Origin: Verrucomicrobiota bacterium
GTDB lineage: Bacteria > Verrucomicrobiota > Verrucomicrobiia > Limisphaerales > JADLHS01
DNA length: 64,000 bases
NCBI GenBank assembly: GCA_029573725.1
Contig: JAKQDQ010000181.1
Span: forward strand, 310,001-374,000
Reading direction: 5' to 3'
Every line of letters starts with the position of its first letter. Position 1 is the first letter of the stretch. The notes beneath the pieces are model-generated. The model worked only from the letters and a program-made list of their open reading frames with translations. It did no database searches and had not been told where the DNA came from. This document shows, piece after piece, positions 17,411-26,108 of this stretch. Position numbers and translations under genes: made by a program.

Positions 17411-20400
17411 CTACCTTTCCATTTGCCTTTTCAAAGTCGTCAATAATTGATCCAGCGGAACATCATTCGTCGCGGCGCGCAGGGAACAATTGTGCCAGCC
17501 CCCGGCGGTTTTATTGAAAAACAGCACCAGACACTTTCCTTGCAACGCCGCCGGGCCAGAACAACGAACCGCCGCAAAATCCCCATCCACCAATGATCCA
17601 TTGGCGCGCAAATCGAACCCTTCGTCGCCGGTGCTTTGCCGGTAATGCTCGCGTAATTCGACGGCGAACTGTGGCAATGCCTCCGGCCAGCCCTTGATGC
17701 GGCCGCTGGCCAACGCCCGTAATTGCGTGTCATCCCGCTCGCGAATAGCGACAATCATCTGCAACGCGAGGTCTTCGACGATGATTTGGTCGCGGTTGAG
17801 AACCGGGGTGGCCGGCTCCGGGCCGACCAATTCCAAAAATCCGCGCCGGACATCAGCGGGGCCGTTGGTGATCGTAAAGAGCAATTTGGGTTCACCCAGT
17901 ACCACCTCGAAGGATTCAAACTTCGGTTGGCCCGGAAAGCGGAGCGGGACGGCGATGTTGCCGCCCCGCAAGGCGCGCTGCGGCAACATTGCTGCGTTCC
18001 CGCTGGTTTGGGGTTGATGCGGCACATGCCAGATGAAGGCGTCAGATGAGGCCGGGGATTGTCCCGGGCGAAAGGGCCAGTGCCAGGAACTGCTAAAATC
18101 CTGCGGCCCGGCCGGAGTGCGGGTGTCGGCCTCACCGTCCGGCGACATGGCCTGCAATCGGTAGCCAGGCGGCACCCGGGCGGAGTATCCAATCCTCGGC
18201 CCAACCCCCAAAACTTGTTGAATGGCTACGACAACCTTCACCTTGCCTGTCGCGTCCGGTGTCGCAGGCGTGGGTTGGTCATATTGAATCAAGCCCGCAA
18301 GCGTGCCGCCGTGCGAGTTGGTGACGCAGAACAACTCCAGCGGCGTTCGCGCCTGCAATGTCAGGGGGCGTTGGATGAAATGCTTGCGGATTTGAGTGGT
18401 GGCCTGCTCCGCTTCAACCGTACCAAAGCCTTCGGCTTCCATGAAAAACCAATTGCACGAGACGGACGTGCTGGCTTTGCCGCCTTGGACCCGGATGGCC
18501 AGAAACTTTCCGCCGTTGCCGACCGTTCCATCCGGCTTTCTGACGAACGTCTGTAGAATTTCCCCGGGGAACACGGTAGAATCCGTCCAGACACTCACGG
18601 TGCGCGTGTCCGTGGTGGCGCCGACAAGTTGGTTGGTCGCGCGCGCCAACAGAATGGTTTTTGTAGGCAATTTATCCGGGGTCGCTTGTCCTGCGCTGGG
18701 ACTTTCGATCGGGGCGATCTTTTCATCAATCCGCGCGGGATTCATAAAGTAGAAGCCCGTTTGCAGCGGGTTCGGGATGGGCAACCGGATGACGCCCGCC
18801 ATGACCAATAGCACCACAAACAACAAGCTCCATTCGAGCCACGAACGCGGGCGTTGCCCGGGTTGGGAAAATTCAGCCCGCACCTCGTCCCGCATCAAAA
18901 CCAGAAAGATCCAGGCCGTCAGCAGAATCGAGCCGAACATGAACAGAAAGGCCAGTGCCGCGCCAATGCGGTTATCCATGGGGTGCCCGAGAATTTTGAC
19001 GACAACATCGAACCGGTTGAAAAGCCCGAAGGCTTTGCCGAACAGCCAGCCGATGCCGATCAGCCACCCGATGAAAGTGGCCGCCGTGACCAAGACCGCC
19101 ACGCGCCGACAAAACTCGCGCCGATTTAACAAGCCGACGCCGATGGCCAAGCCCAACGCGGCCGGCGCAATGGAGACATTGCGAAAGCCATTGTCGCAAA
19201 GCATGTCCAACAGACTCCATAAGCCCGCAAGGAGGAACAATGCAGCGACCAAGCGGATTGGGCGGGCGGCAGAGACATGATGAGGTTGGAGCATTTCCGC
19301 CGACCTCGGTTTGCGGTCTCCCGTTTCCGCCAGCCGCATGAGCAGTCCGGCGACCCAAATCAACAAGGCAAGGGAGAAGCTGACGAGGAGCGCCAGCAGG
19401 CCGCCGGTTGCAAGCTGCGGCGGCTGGACCTGATTTGCCTGCACGGTAAGCTCATGCGTTCCGCCAATGAGACCGGTCAACAGCGTGCCCAGCCACAGCA
19501 GCCAGCACAACAACAGGTCGGAAGTGCGCGCCCGGCGTTCCGGGGCGAGCCAGTAATCGCGCCGAGGAATGTTGATGGCCCGAGGAAAATGAACGCCCTG
19601 CCGGGCAATTAACCAAAACAAGCCGCCCAGAAACAGCGGCAGGCCCGCGACCAGGATAAAATAACCCTGCCGCGACAACCACCCGTCGGCCTGACCGTCC
19701 GCGCCAAAATGGCAGGCCACCGGATCAGGTAATTGGGAATACGACTGCACCAGCAACAAGATCAACAAACCATAAGCGCAGACGAATCCGGCCTTCGCAA
19801 GCAGTACAAAAGCGGAGCTCGTAGGGGCTGCTCCGCGGATCGTGTCTTTCTCGGCGGCAATCGTCTCCACCCGCGTCTTGAGGACGCTGGCTTGCTGGTA
19901 GCGAAGCCCGGGCTGCTTTTCCAACGCGCGTAGCACCACTTCATCGAGCCGCACGTCAATCGAAACCTTCCTTGATGGCGGCTCGATCTTCTTTCCGGGC
20001 AGCTCGCCGGTGAGCATCTGATAAAACACCACGCCCAGCGCGTAAATGTCGGCGCGATGATCCACCTCGGCGGGGTTCTCGCGTTGCTCGGGCGCCATGT
20101 ATTGCGGCGTGCCCATGACTTTTCCGGCATCGGTGAGACCCGGCAACCCCTCACCCGGCTTCGCCACCCTTTCCCCATCGGATGGGGAGAGGGACGGGGT
20201 GAGGGGCGCGTTGTTGCCCACAATCTTCGCCAGCCCGAAATCCGCCACCTTCACGCGGCCGCGACGATCGAGCAAAATGTTCTCCGGCTTGATGTCCCGA
20301 TGCACGATGCCCTGGTCGTGCGCGAACTGGAGTGCGTCGCAAATCTGCGGCACGATGGCCAGGGCCTCGCGCGCGGACACCCGGCCGGCGTGCAGCAACT

Positions 20401-20932
20401 GCCGCAGATTGACACCGTCCACGAATTCCATGAGGAAGAAGTAGAGACAACCCTCACCCGGCCTTTGTCCACCCTCTCCTATCGGATGGGAGAGGGACGC
20501 GGGGAGAGAGGGCGTCGTGACATGACCAAACTCGAACAACGTCACAATGCCGGGATGATTCAGCTTCGCCAACGCCCTGGCTTCGCGGGCGAAGCGTTCG
20601 GCAAAGGTCGGATCCTTGCCGATGCCGGGCGGGAGAATTTTCAGGGCGACAATGCGGTCCAATTGTTTCTGGCGCGCCTTGTAAACCGCGCCCATGCCGC
20701 CCTTGCCGATCAGTTCCAGGATTTCCAGTTGCGGAAACAGCGGCGCGAGTTCGGCCACGGTAGGCGGGACGAATGTCAGATGCCGGGCGTCCAACACGGT
20801 GTCGGCTTGTGCGCCCAGCTTGAGCAGGCAGGCCGGGCAGAGGCCGGCGAGCGCGCCGGAGGGGAGCGGCGTGCCGCATCGCGGGCATTGATTTTCCGCG
20901 GGCATATCCGGATTGAGTTTTACCGTGTCCAT
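17411..20932 (-). CDS. Membrane Ser/Thr protein kinase with zinc ribbon and DUF1648-like domain
   Basis: 1173 residues. Zinc ribbon 16-35 (CPRC, CPAC); kinase domain about 70-360 with GKGGMGAVYKA (76 on), Lys98, HRDIKPEN (Asp213), DFGLAK (231) and APEQ (280). A membrane region starts near 375, including a DUF1648-like LPDPVACHFGADGQADGW, with further helices to about 730; the remainder is probably extracytoplasmic and may sense ligands. Two palindromic-repeat segments are translated within the kinase domain (about 139-161 and 242-262), the second between DFG and APE. The strong AAGGAGG site sits only one base before the ATG, unusually close. The ECF sigma gene follows. Confidence 0.9.
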   Translation of the reverse strand: MDTVKLNPDMPAENQCPRCGTPLPSGALAGLCPACLLKLGAQADTVLDARHLTFVPPTVAELAPLFPQLEILELIGKGGMGAVYKARQKQLDRIVALKILPPGIGKDPTFAERFAREARALAKLNHPGIVTLFEFGHVTTPSLPASLSHPIGEGGQRPGEGCLYFFLMEFVDGVNLRQLLHAGRVSAREALAIVPQICDALQFAHDQGIVHRDIKPENILLDRRGRVKVADFGLAKIVGNNAPLTPSLSPSDGERVAKPGEGLPGLTDAGKVMGTPQYMAPEQRENPAEVDHRADIYALGVVFYQMLTGELPGKKIEPPSRKVSIDVRLDEVVLRALEKQPGLRYQQASVLKTRVETIAAEKDTIRGAAPTSSAFVLLAKAGFVCAYGLLILLLVQSYSQLPDPVACHFGADGQADGWLSRQGYFILVAGLPLFLGGLFWLIARQGVHFPRAINIPRRDYWLAPERRARTSDLLLCWLLWLGTLLTGLIGGTHELTVQANQVQPPQLATGGLLALLVSFSLALLIWVAGLLMRLAETGDRKPRSAEMLQPHHVSAARPIRLVAALFLLAGLWSLLDMLCDNGFRNVSIAPAALGLAIGVGLLNRREFCRRVAVLVTAATFIGWLIGIGWLFGKAFGLFNRFDVVVKILGHPMDNRIGAALAFLFMFGSILLTAWIFLVLMRDEVRAEFSQPGQRPRSWLEWSLLFVVLLVMAGVIRLPIPNPLQTGFYFMNPARIDEKIAPIESPSAGQATPDKLPTKTILLARATNQLVGATTDTRTVSVWTDSTVFPGEILQTFVRKPDGTVGNGGKFLAIRVQGGKASTSVSCNWFFMEAEGFGTVEAEQATTQIRKHFIQRPLTLQARTPLELFCVTNSHGGTLAGLIQYDQPTPATPDATGKVKVVVAIQQVLGVGPRIGYSARVPPGYRLQAMSPDGEADTRTPAGPQDFSSSWHWPFRPGQSPASSDAFIWHVPHQPQTSGNAAMLPQRALRGGNIAVPLRFPGQPKFESFEVVLGEPKLLFTITNGPADVRRGFLELVGPEPATPVLNRDQIIVEDLALQMIVAIRERDDTQLRALASGRIKGWPEALPQFAVELREHYRQSTGDEGFDLRANGSLVDGDFAAVRCSGPAALQGKCLVLFFNKTAGGWHNCSLRAATNDVPLDQLLTTLKRQMER
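20147..20206. repeat. REP-like palindromic element, copy 1, in the kinase gene
   Basis: Outer arms CCCCTCACC / GGTGAGGGG and an inner hairpin (20167-20179 with 20181-20193) around CCCCATCGGATGGGG, one mismatch. Translated in frame as LTPSLSPSDGER in the activation segment of the kinase. It shares core and order of arms with copy 2. Confidence 0.75.
20451..20512. repeat. REP-like palindromic element, copy 2, in the kinase gene
   Basis: CCCTCACCCGGC lead, inner arms CCCTCTCCTATC / GATGGGAGAGGG with one mismatch, and a GGGGAGAGAGGG end. Same strand orientation as copy 1, about 300 bases away, again without breaking the kinase frame; translated between the fifth strand of the N-lobe and the hinge. 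Confidence 0.75.
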
Positions 20933-21048
20933 ACCTCCTTCAGAAGCAAAACCGGTAAAACGTTACAGGAATTCCGGCCGGACGTTGCCGCAAGGCAGAC
21001 GTCACCTGTTCGGGACGGGAATGGGCGAAGGTTGGGCGGTGGCGCTGG

Positions 21049-23382
21049 CTACTGTGGTTTCTCGATGAAGCCGTGATACAGGCCCATGTAGTAGGGCAAC
21101 AGATACACTGCGCCGCTGGCCAGTTCGCGGCCGTCGCCGCCGTAATCCAAGCGCCACGGATCGGTGTTCCAGTGGTTGAAGTGACGGTTCTCCACCGGCA
21201 ACACTTTGCCGTTCACCCGGCCCCCACGATTGGGCCGTTGATCAGCGGTAAAATCGGTCATTTCCTGCCGGCGCAGCGGGGCAAGGTCGAGGCGATGACT
21301 GTTGTGGTGCGCCCAGTTGGCGCGATCCAACGGGAACCCACGCAAGGTGGCCAGGGAATCCTCGAGCCAGCCCGTCCATGGGTCCACCGGGATGGCGCCA
21401 AAGGCGTCCGCGAAGGTATGCCCGCGCCCGACGGCGGCGTAGGCGAAGTTGAAGAAGGGGTTCATCTCGGGTTCTTCGAGCCGCCAGTAGTAGTAGAAGG
21501 CGAAGCGCCATTTCTCCCGCCACTGGGCTTCCTTCGTGTAACGAATGAGGTTGTAGAAGCACATGAACATCATCTCGTCATCCGATTGATTCCCCGAACC
21601 CACGCCCATCTGCATCTTGGCATTCATGACGTTGGCCGCATAGCCGTGCTTCTCGATCAACTCATGAATTGCCCGACCGTATTTCGCATCGCCGGTGACA
21701 TGTTCGGCCACGGTCAAATAGGAAAGGATGCTGAGGGAGTTGAGGCCGCGTTCCAACCACCAAAACGGGTCGTCATTCAAGCTGTGTGGTCCGTACACCG
21801 CCCAGCGGGTGGGTTTGCCGTCGTGATCCACCAAAGCAAAATCGTGCGCCAGAAAATGGTCCGCCAGATCGCGCACGACTTCGCGCACGCGCTCCTTTTC
21901 CGCTTCCGTTTCCGCCACCAGATCGTAGTAGGCCGGATAGAAGAAGAAGTGGCCGTCCAATTCATCCGAACTGGTGTCGCTTTTCCAATACCATTTGCCA
22001 TCGGCGCTCTTGGGCCAGCGCGGATCAATGACCTTCCAGAGCCGGTCCTCTTCCTGATCCTTCCGGTCGCGCGCCACACGACCAATGTTGGGATCCGGCC
22101 AATCCATGGGCCGGATGGTGCGCGCGACGAATCCCCGGGGCGGAACGTGCTCCCCGGATTGCGTGACTTTTTGTAGGAAACGCAACGCCTCGAAAGCTTG
22201 TTGGGCACGCTTTTTGGCGGCGGGCTCCTTCGTCGCGCCGTAGGCGAAACATTCGCCGGCCCCGTACATCGAAGTCCACAGACCGTCGTTATCGCTATCC
22301 TCGTAAATGATCTTCGCGCGATCGCCGGGCGCGCCCAGACCGACTTCGGAGGTGTAGCCGTACGGCGTGCGTTTGATGTACCGCTCGATCTCCTGTTCGT
22401 AATATTCGGCTTTTTCCGCCAGCGTCATGGCGCGACGCTCGATGCAGCCCAATCCCTTATCGGTAGCGAACCACACGCGGCCATTCACCCCGACGGCAAT
22501 GGAACGCGCGTCGTTGCCAGGCAACCAGCATTGACCTTCCCGATACGCCCATTCTTGGCCATCAAATCGAACCGCACCGCGATGTGTGCCGAACCAAACC
22601 TCCGAACCTTCACCCATCGCCACACAGGTAAAGTCCGCGTAAGGCAATCCCTCGCGCCCGGTGAAAAAAGTCCATTGTCCGCCTTGACGGCGGATTACGC
22701 CCGCCGGTGTGGCCACCCACCAGTTTCCCTGCGCATCCACGGCCACTCCGCGCACGTCGCCTTCGGTCCATACCCGGCTGGTGTTGTCCACGGCTCGGAC
22801 TTGTTCCCATTGGCCGTTGTTCCCCCGCCGCCACAGGCCGCGACTGGTGGCGGCCAGCACCAGTCCATCCGAACCGGTCGCCACCTGCCGCACGTCGTGG
22901 CCGGGCAACTCGTGGCTGACCTGGCCGGAAGCGGTCACGCGTGCCGCACCCCTGGTCGTCGCCAGCCAGACGACGTCACCTTGGCGCTGGAGTTGTCGAA
23001 TTTCCGCCAGCGGCACGGGCACCGTGCGGCTGGTGTTGCCGATGAAGATTTCCGAGGAGTCCTTACCGGCGTTCGCCGGGCGTGGTACAACTTCGAGGTG
23101 GTCATTCTGCAGCGTATACCACTGCTTTCCATCAGCGAGCCGGAGCGTCCCGTCCGGGGCAATGTCCGCCACGGTGAACCCGCCGACGGCGGTGGCGGGC
23201 AACGGCCAATGGCGGGCGATTTCCTGTGGAAACTCTTGCGGGGCGGGAGTGAAACTGGCCGCGAACGTGGTCGTCACCAGACCCAGCAGGGTGATGAGAC
23301 TGAAAATCCGTTTTAGACTTGTGCGAAATCGGTGGCCGGAGGGCTCATCCGGGGTGGACGAGTGAACCCATTCGCCCGGCAT
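21049..23382 (-). CDS. Large exported protein with propeller-like N-terminus, unknown function
   Basis: 777 residues from ATG 23382. A signal sequence ends near AASFTPAP (about 42). Residues about 60-330 contain repeated units such as GDVVWLATTRGAARV, DGLVLAATSRGLWRR, GNWWVATPAGVIRR, SEVWFGTHRGAVRF and GRVWFATDKGLGCI, the pattern of two-component-regulator or Kelch-like beta-propellers. The C-terminal 430 residues are rich in Trp, Tyr and acidic residues, with many helices (WWLERGLNSLSILSYLTVAEHVTGD), resembling alpha/alpha-toroid carbohydrate-active proteins, but no catalytic motif is assignable. Possibly a carbohydrate-related surface protein. Starts further upstream would precede the signal by an atypical Pro-rich stretch. 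Confidence 0.75.
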   Translation of the reverse strand: MPGEWVHSSTPDEPSGHRFRTSLKRIFSLITLLGLVTTTFAASFTPAPQEFPQEIARHWPLPATAVGGFTVADIAPDGTLRLADGKQWYTLQNDHLEVVPRPANAGKDSSEIFIGNTSRTVPVPLAEIRQLQRQGDVVWLATTRGAARVTASGQVSHELPGHDVRQVATGSDGLVLAATSRGLWRRGNNGQWEQVRAVDNTSRVWTEGDVRGVAVDAQGNWWVATPAGVIRRQGGQWTFFTGREGLPYADFTCVAMGEGSEVWFGTHRGAVRFDGQEWAYREGQCWLPGNDARSIAVGVNGRVWFATDKGLGCIERRAMTLAEKAEYYEQEIERYIKRTPYGYTSEVGLGAPGDRAKIIYEDSDNDGLWTSMYGAGECFAYGATKEPAAKKRAQQAFEALRFLQKVTQSGEHVPPRGFVARTIRPMDWPDPNIGRVARDRKDQEEDRLWKVIDPRWPKSADGKWYWKSDTSSDELDGHFFFYPAYYDLVAETEAEKERVREVVRDLADHFLAHDFALVDHDGKPTRWAVYGPHSLNDDPFWWLERGLNSLSILSYLTVAEHVTGDAKYGRAIHELIEKHGYAANVMNAKMQMGVGSGNQSDDEMMFMCFYNLIRYTKEAQWREKWRFAFYYYWRLEEPEMNPFFNFAYAAVGRGHTFADAFGAIPVDPWTGWLEDSLATLRGFPLDRANWAHHNSHRLDLAPLRRQEMTDFTADQRPNRGGRVNGKVLPVENRHFNHWNTDPWRLDYGGDGRELASGAVYLLPYYMGLYHGFIEKPQ

Positions 23383-23625
23383 CTGTGCCTGGTGGCCATC
23401 GCCGCCATATCGGGAGGCGGGTGGTGGCGCGGGAGGGGCGGTGTCTGGAGGGTTGCCGGCAAACTGTCGGTGCGCATGAATCATGGTGGAATTATTCGCG
23501 GGCGCAGGCGTGAGGGCAAACAAATTGCGGCCGCATTGCCGGCCAGTCGTGCAACCGGGATGCGGAGCGCCGAACATCGGACTTTCTTCCATGCGGACGC
23601 TGGTGCAACCTGTCCTCCATTCAAC

Positions 23626-24402
23626 ATGAAAGGCCTGCAATCATTTCTCCTCGCGGCGCTGCTGGCCGGCGGCGCGCCGGTTTTACGCGCCGACACGCCG
23701 CGCGTTTTGGTGTACACCCGCAACTTCACGCCGGATGGGAAGGGGTTTGTCCACGACAACATTGCGGCGAGCGGGGCGATGATCCGGCAGCTCGCCGCCA
23801 CGAACGGCTTTCAGGTGGATGTTTCAGACGATCCAAGAACATTCATGCCGGAGACTCTCAGGCAATATCGCGCGTTGATTTTCAGCAACTCGAACAATGA
23901 AGCGTTCGAGAACGACGAACAGCGCGAGGCATTCAAGAAGTTCATTCAGGGCGGCGGCGGGTTTGTGGGCATCCACTCGGCTTCCGGCAGCGAGCGCCAA
24001 TGGCCCTACTACTGGGCCGTGCTCGGCGGGAAGTTCAAACGGCACGCGCCGCTCCAAAAATTCGAGATTACGGTGATTGACCGGACCCATCCCGCGACCC
24101 GGCATCTCGGAGCGACGTGGCCGTGGGAGGACGAATTCTACTACCTCGACCACCTGAATCCGCGCATTCACGTGCTGCTCGCCGGAGACCTTACCGGCTT
24201 GAAGGACAATGCCAAAACCAATTATCCCGGCCTGGTGTTTGGCGATTGCTTTCCGGTGGCGTGGTGCCAGGAGTTCGATGGCGGACGGGAGTTTTACACC
24301 TCGCTCGGGCACAAGGTTGAACATTATCGCGACCCGGTGTTCCGGCAGCACATCCTTGGCGGGATTCTCTGGGTGCTGAACCGGCCGCCGGGGCAGCCCT
24401 GA
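23626..24402 (+). CDS. Exported ThuA-like domain protein
   Basis: 258 residues with a Sec signal (1-22, ending VLRADT). The rest is a ThuA/class-I-glutamine-amidotransferase-like fold: RVLVYTRN, ALIFSNSNNEAFENDEQREAFKKFIQGGGGFVGIHSAS, HPATRHLG, EFYYLDHLNPRIHVLL, PVAWCQEFDGGREFYTSLGH. Such proteins are often found near polysaccharide and trehalose-type utilisation genes; enzymatic activity is not established. Divergent from the large exported protein, which may share regulation. Confidence 0.88.
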   Translation: MKGLQSFLLAALLAGGAPVLRADTPRVLVYTRNFTPDGKGFVHDNIAASGAMIRQLAATNGFQVDVSDDPRTFMPETLRQYRALIFSNSNNEAFENDEQREAFKKFIQGGGGFVGIHSASGSERQWPYYWAVLGGKFKRHAPLQKFEITVIDRTHPATRHLGATWPWEDEFYYLDHLNPRIHVLLAGDLTGLKDNAKTNYPGLVFGDCFPVAWCQEFDGGREFYTSLGHKVEHYRDPVFRQHILGGILWVLNRPPGQP

Positions 24403-24510
24403 GACTTTGTCCGATGTTATGCCACGGGCCGCCATGTGGCAGCAGACCGTGCTCATTCCGTTCACAGTGCGGTGCCTTCCCGCAACCGATCGCGTTCAGC
24501 CGGAAGGAGG

Positions 24511-24528
24511 GGGGAGCGCGAACTCCCC
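24511..24528. terminator. Possible bidirectional hairpin
   Basis: GGGGAG / CTCCCC stem with a CGCGAA loop in the 224-base gap between the convergent ThuA and efp genes. Short stem and no T-run. Nothing else is visible in this gap. Confidence 0.3.
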
Positions 24529-24626
24529 GTGAGCGCTGGTGCCGGGTGAGGCAGCAATCTGGCCACCCGCGGCCGGGGATGGGTGCGGCCGTTTCGCCAG
24601 CGGTGCGCCGAGGCGCATCGCCGGGG

Positions 24627-25187
24627 TCAGGCGCGTTCCATGTATTTGCCGGTGCGGGTGTCCACCTTGATCTTTTCGCCGGATTTGATGAAGAGCGGCG
24701 CCTGGATGGTGATGCCAGTTTCCAGCGTGACCGCTTTTTGCACGTTGTTGGCCGAATCGCCCCGGATGCCTTCTGGCGCATCGGTCACCAGGAGCACGAC
24801 GCTGGGGGGTACCTCCACCGAAACAGCCTTGTCATCCACAAAGGTCACCGTCGCCACGCCGTTTTCAACAAGATAATTTTTTCCGTCGCCGACCAATTCC
24901 GGCACCAGGGTGACGGTTTCGTACGTGTCCGGGTCGGTAAACACGAAATCATTGCCGTCTTTGTAGCTGAATTCCATTTTCTTGGTCATCATCGGCACGA
25001 TGTCCACTTTTTCCGTTGAGCTGAAGCGGACGTCGGACGACTTGCCGGTGCGGATGCTGCGCAGGGTGGCCTGGACGAAGGCGCGCAGATTGCCTGGAGT
25101 GCGGTGCTGGACATCGAGGACTACGCTGATGTCGCCATTGTAATTGATTGCCTGTCCACGGCGCAGGTCATTTGCTGAAACTGCCAT
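24627..25187 (-). CDS. efp: Translation elongation factor P
   Basis: Relieves ribosome stalling at polyproline stretches. 186 residues with the three-barrel EF-P layout: MAVSANDLRRGQAINYNGD, the loop HRTPGNLRAFVQ, and the C-terminal signature GDSANNVQKAVTLETG. The loop tip that carries the modified lysine (Lys34) in E. coli or arginine in Pseudomonas is asparagine (Asn33) here, so EpmA- or EarP-type modification of that residue is not possible. ATG 25187 matches the family start; longer in-frame reading is not family-like. Confidence 0.95.
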   Translation of the reverse strand: MAVSANDLRRGQAINYNGDISVVLDVQHRTPGNLRAFVQATLRSIRTGKSSDVRFSSTEKVDIVPMMTKKMEFSYKDGNDFVFTDPDTYETVTLVPELVGDGKNYLVENGVATVTFVDDKAVSVEVPPSVVLLVTDAPEGIRGDSANNVQKAVTLETGITIQAPLFIKSGEKIKVDTRTGKYMERA

Positions 25188-25210
25188 AAATTTCGATAAA
25201 TGGTTGTAAA

Positions 25211-25258
25211 CCCCCAAACGGGGGAATCCCAGCCTACAGGGTGCCGGGGTTGAAGCAA
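25211..25258 (-). promoter_or_regulatory. Possible efp promoter and leader hairpin
   Basis: On the minus strand TTGCTT (25253-25258), 16-base spacer, TAGGCT (25231-25236). The roughly 45-base leader contains a CCCCC/GGGGG hairpin (25211-25224) followed by TTT, before the ATG. It may be an attenuator-like structure or simply mRNA protection. Confidence 0.35.
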
Positions 25259-25289
25259 GTTTCGATTTCCAGTTTTCCCGTGGGATTCA

Positions 25290-25318
25290 TTGACTCGGTG
25301 TGAAATGGTCGTTAGCCT
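25290..25318 (+). promoter_or_regulatory. Likely near-leaderless promoter
   Basis: TTGACT, 17-base spacer, TAGCCT, then 7 bases to ATG 25326. Strong -35 and TAnnnT-type -10; no ribosome binding site fits between. Confidence 0.6.
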
Positions 25319-25325
25319 GCCCTTA

Positions 25326-26054
25326 ATGCTGGAAGTTATCGAAAAATTACTCATCTTGCAGGATCGCGATCGGAAAATTCGCCGGCTTCAAACTGAACTC
25401 GCCCATATTGAACCCGAACGCCAATCGTTGAAAACCAAAACGGCGGGCGCCTCGTCCGACTTGGAAGCCGGCAAACAGCGTGTGAACCAGGTTGAATCCG
25501 AGCGCAAACGTCTGGAGCTCGAGATCGAAGCCCGGCAGGCACAGGTGACGCGTTACGCCAACCAGCAATTGGAAACCCGCAAGAATGAAGAATACCAGGC
25601 ACTCGCCCAGCAAATTCAGACGTGCAAGGGCGAAATCACCCGGCTTGAGGATCAGGTCATTGACCTGATGGAACAGGCCGAGGCCGCACAGAAAGAAGTC
25701 GTGCGGCTGAGAGCGGTGGCGGTCGCCGCGCAGCAGGGTGCGGACGACCTGGTCGCGCAACTGGGCGAGCGGGAAAAGAATCTCCAGAAGGAGCTTGAAG
25801 AATTACAGAGTGCCCGCAATCAACAGGCCGAAACCGTGGAAGCAGGCGTCCGGGCGCGGTACGAACGCCTGCTGAAGACCAAGGGGGACAATGCGTTGGC
25901 TGGCGTGAATCATGGGGTTTGTGGCGGCTGCCACATGAAATTGCCGACCCAGGTGCTGGTGGCCTGTCAGGCGGAGCAGGAAGTGGTGTCGTGCATCAAT
26001 TGCGGACGAATTTTATATTACACACGCGAGATGAGCTTGACGGCCGCAGAATAG
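25326..26054 (+). CDS. Coiled-coil protein with C4 zinc ribbon (DUF164/CdsZ-like)
   Basis: 242 residues. Residues about 5-180 form a long heptad-rich coiled coil (QDRDRKIRRLQTELAHIEPER, and many Glu/Gln/Leu repeats). The C-terminal ribbon has CGGCHMKLP and CINCGRILYY, the hallmark of the C4-type zinc-ribbon family, some members of which occur with type III secretion or flagellar genes and others affect translation or envelope traits. Function here is unknown. ATG 25326 is fixed by the adjacent promoter and the family start MLEVIEKLL. Confidence 0.85.
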   Translation: MLEVIEKLLILQDRDRKIRRLQTELAHIEPERQSLKTKTAGASSDLEAGKQRVNQVESERKRLELEIEARQAQVTRYANQQLETRKNEEYQALAQQIQTCKGEITRLEDQVIDLMEQAEAAQKEVVRLRAVAVAAQQGADDLVAQLGEREKNLQKELEELQSARNQQAETVEAGVRARYERLLKTKGDNALAGVNHGVCGGCHMKLPTQVLVACQAEQEVVSCINCGRILYYTREMSLTAAE

Positions 26055-26068
26055 GGCGGCATCCGGCT

Positions 26069-26096
26069 TTGACGCCGCCGCCAAATCGGCTAGAAT
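26069..26096 (+). promoter_or_regulatory. Likely promoter of the exported low-complexity protein gene
   Basis: TTGACG, 16-base spacer, TAGAAT (close to TATAAT), 12 bases to ATG 26109, giving a predicted leader of only about 6 bases. Confidence 0.55.
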
Positions 26097-26108
26097 GCGC
26101 TGAATAAC

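Noticed and set aside
17411..20932. Kinase inserts as sequencing or assembly errors
   Set aside because: Both inserts keep the frame, have internal palindromic structure and share sequence with each other.
21073..23316. Long open frames on the plus strand opposite the large exported protein
   Set aside because: Composition is that of antisense reading; the minus-strand protein has a signal sequence and repeat structure.
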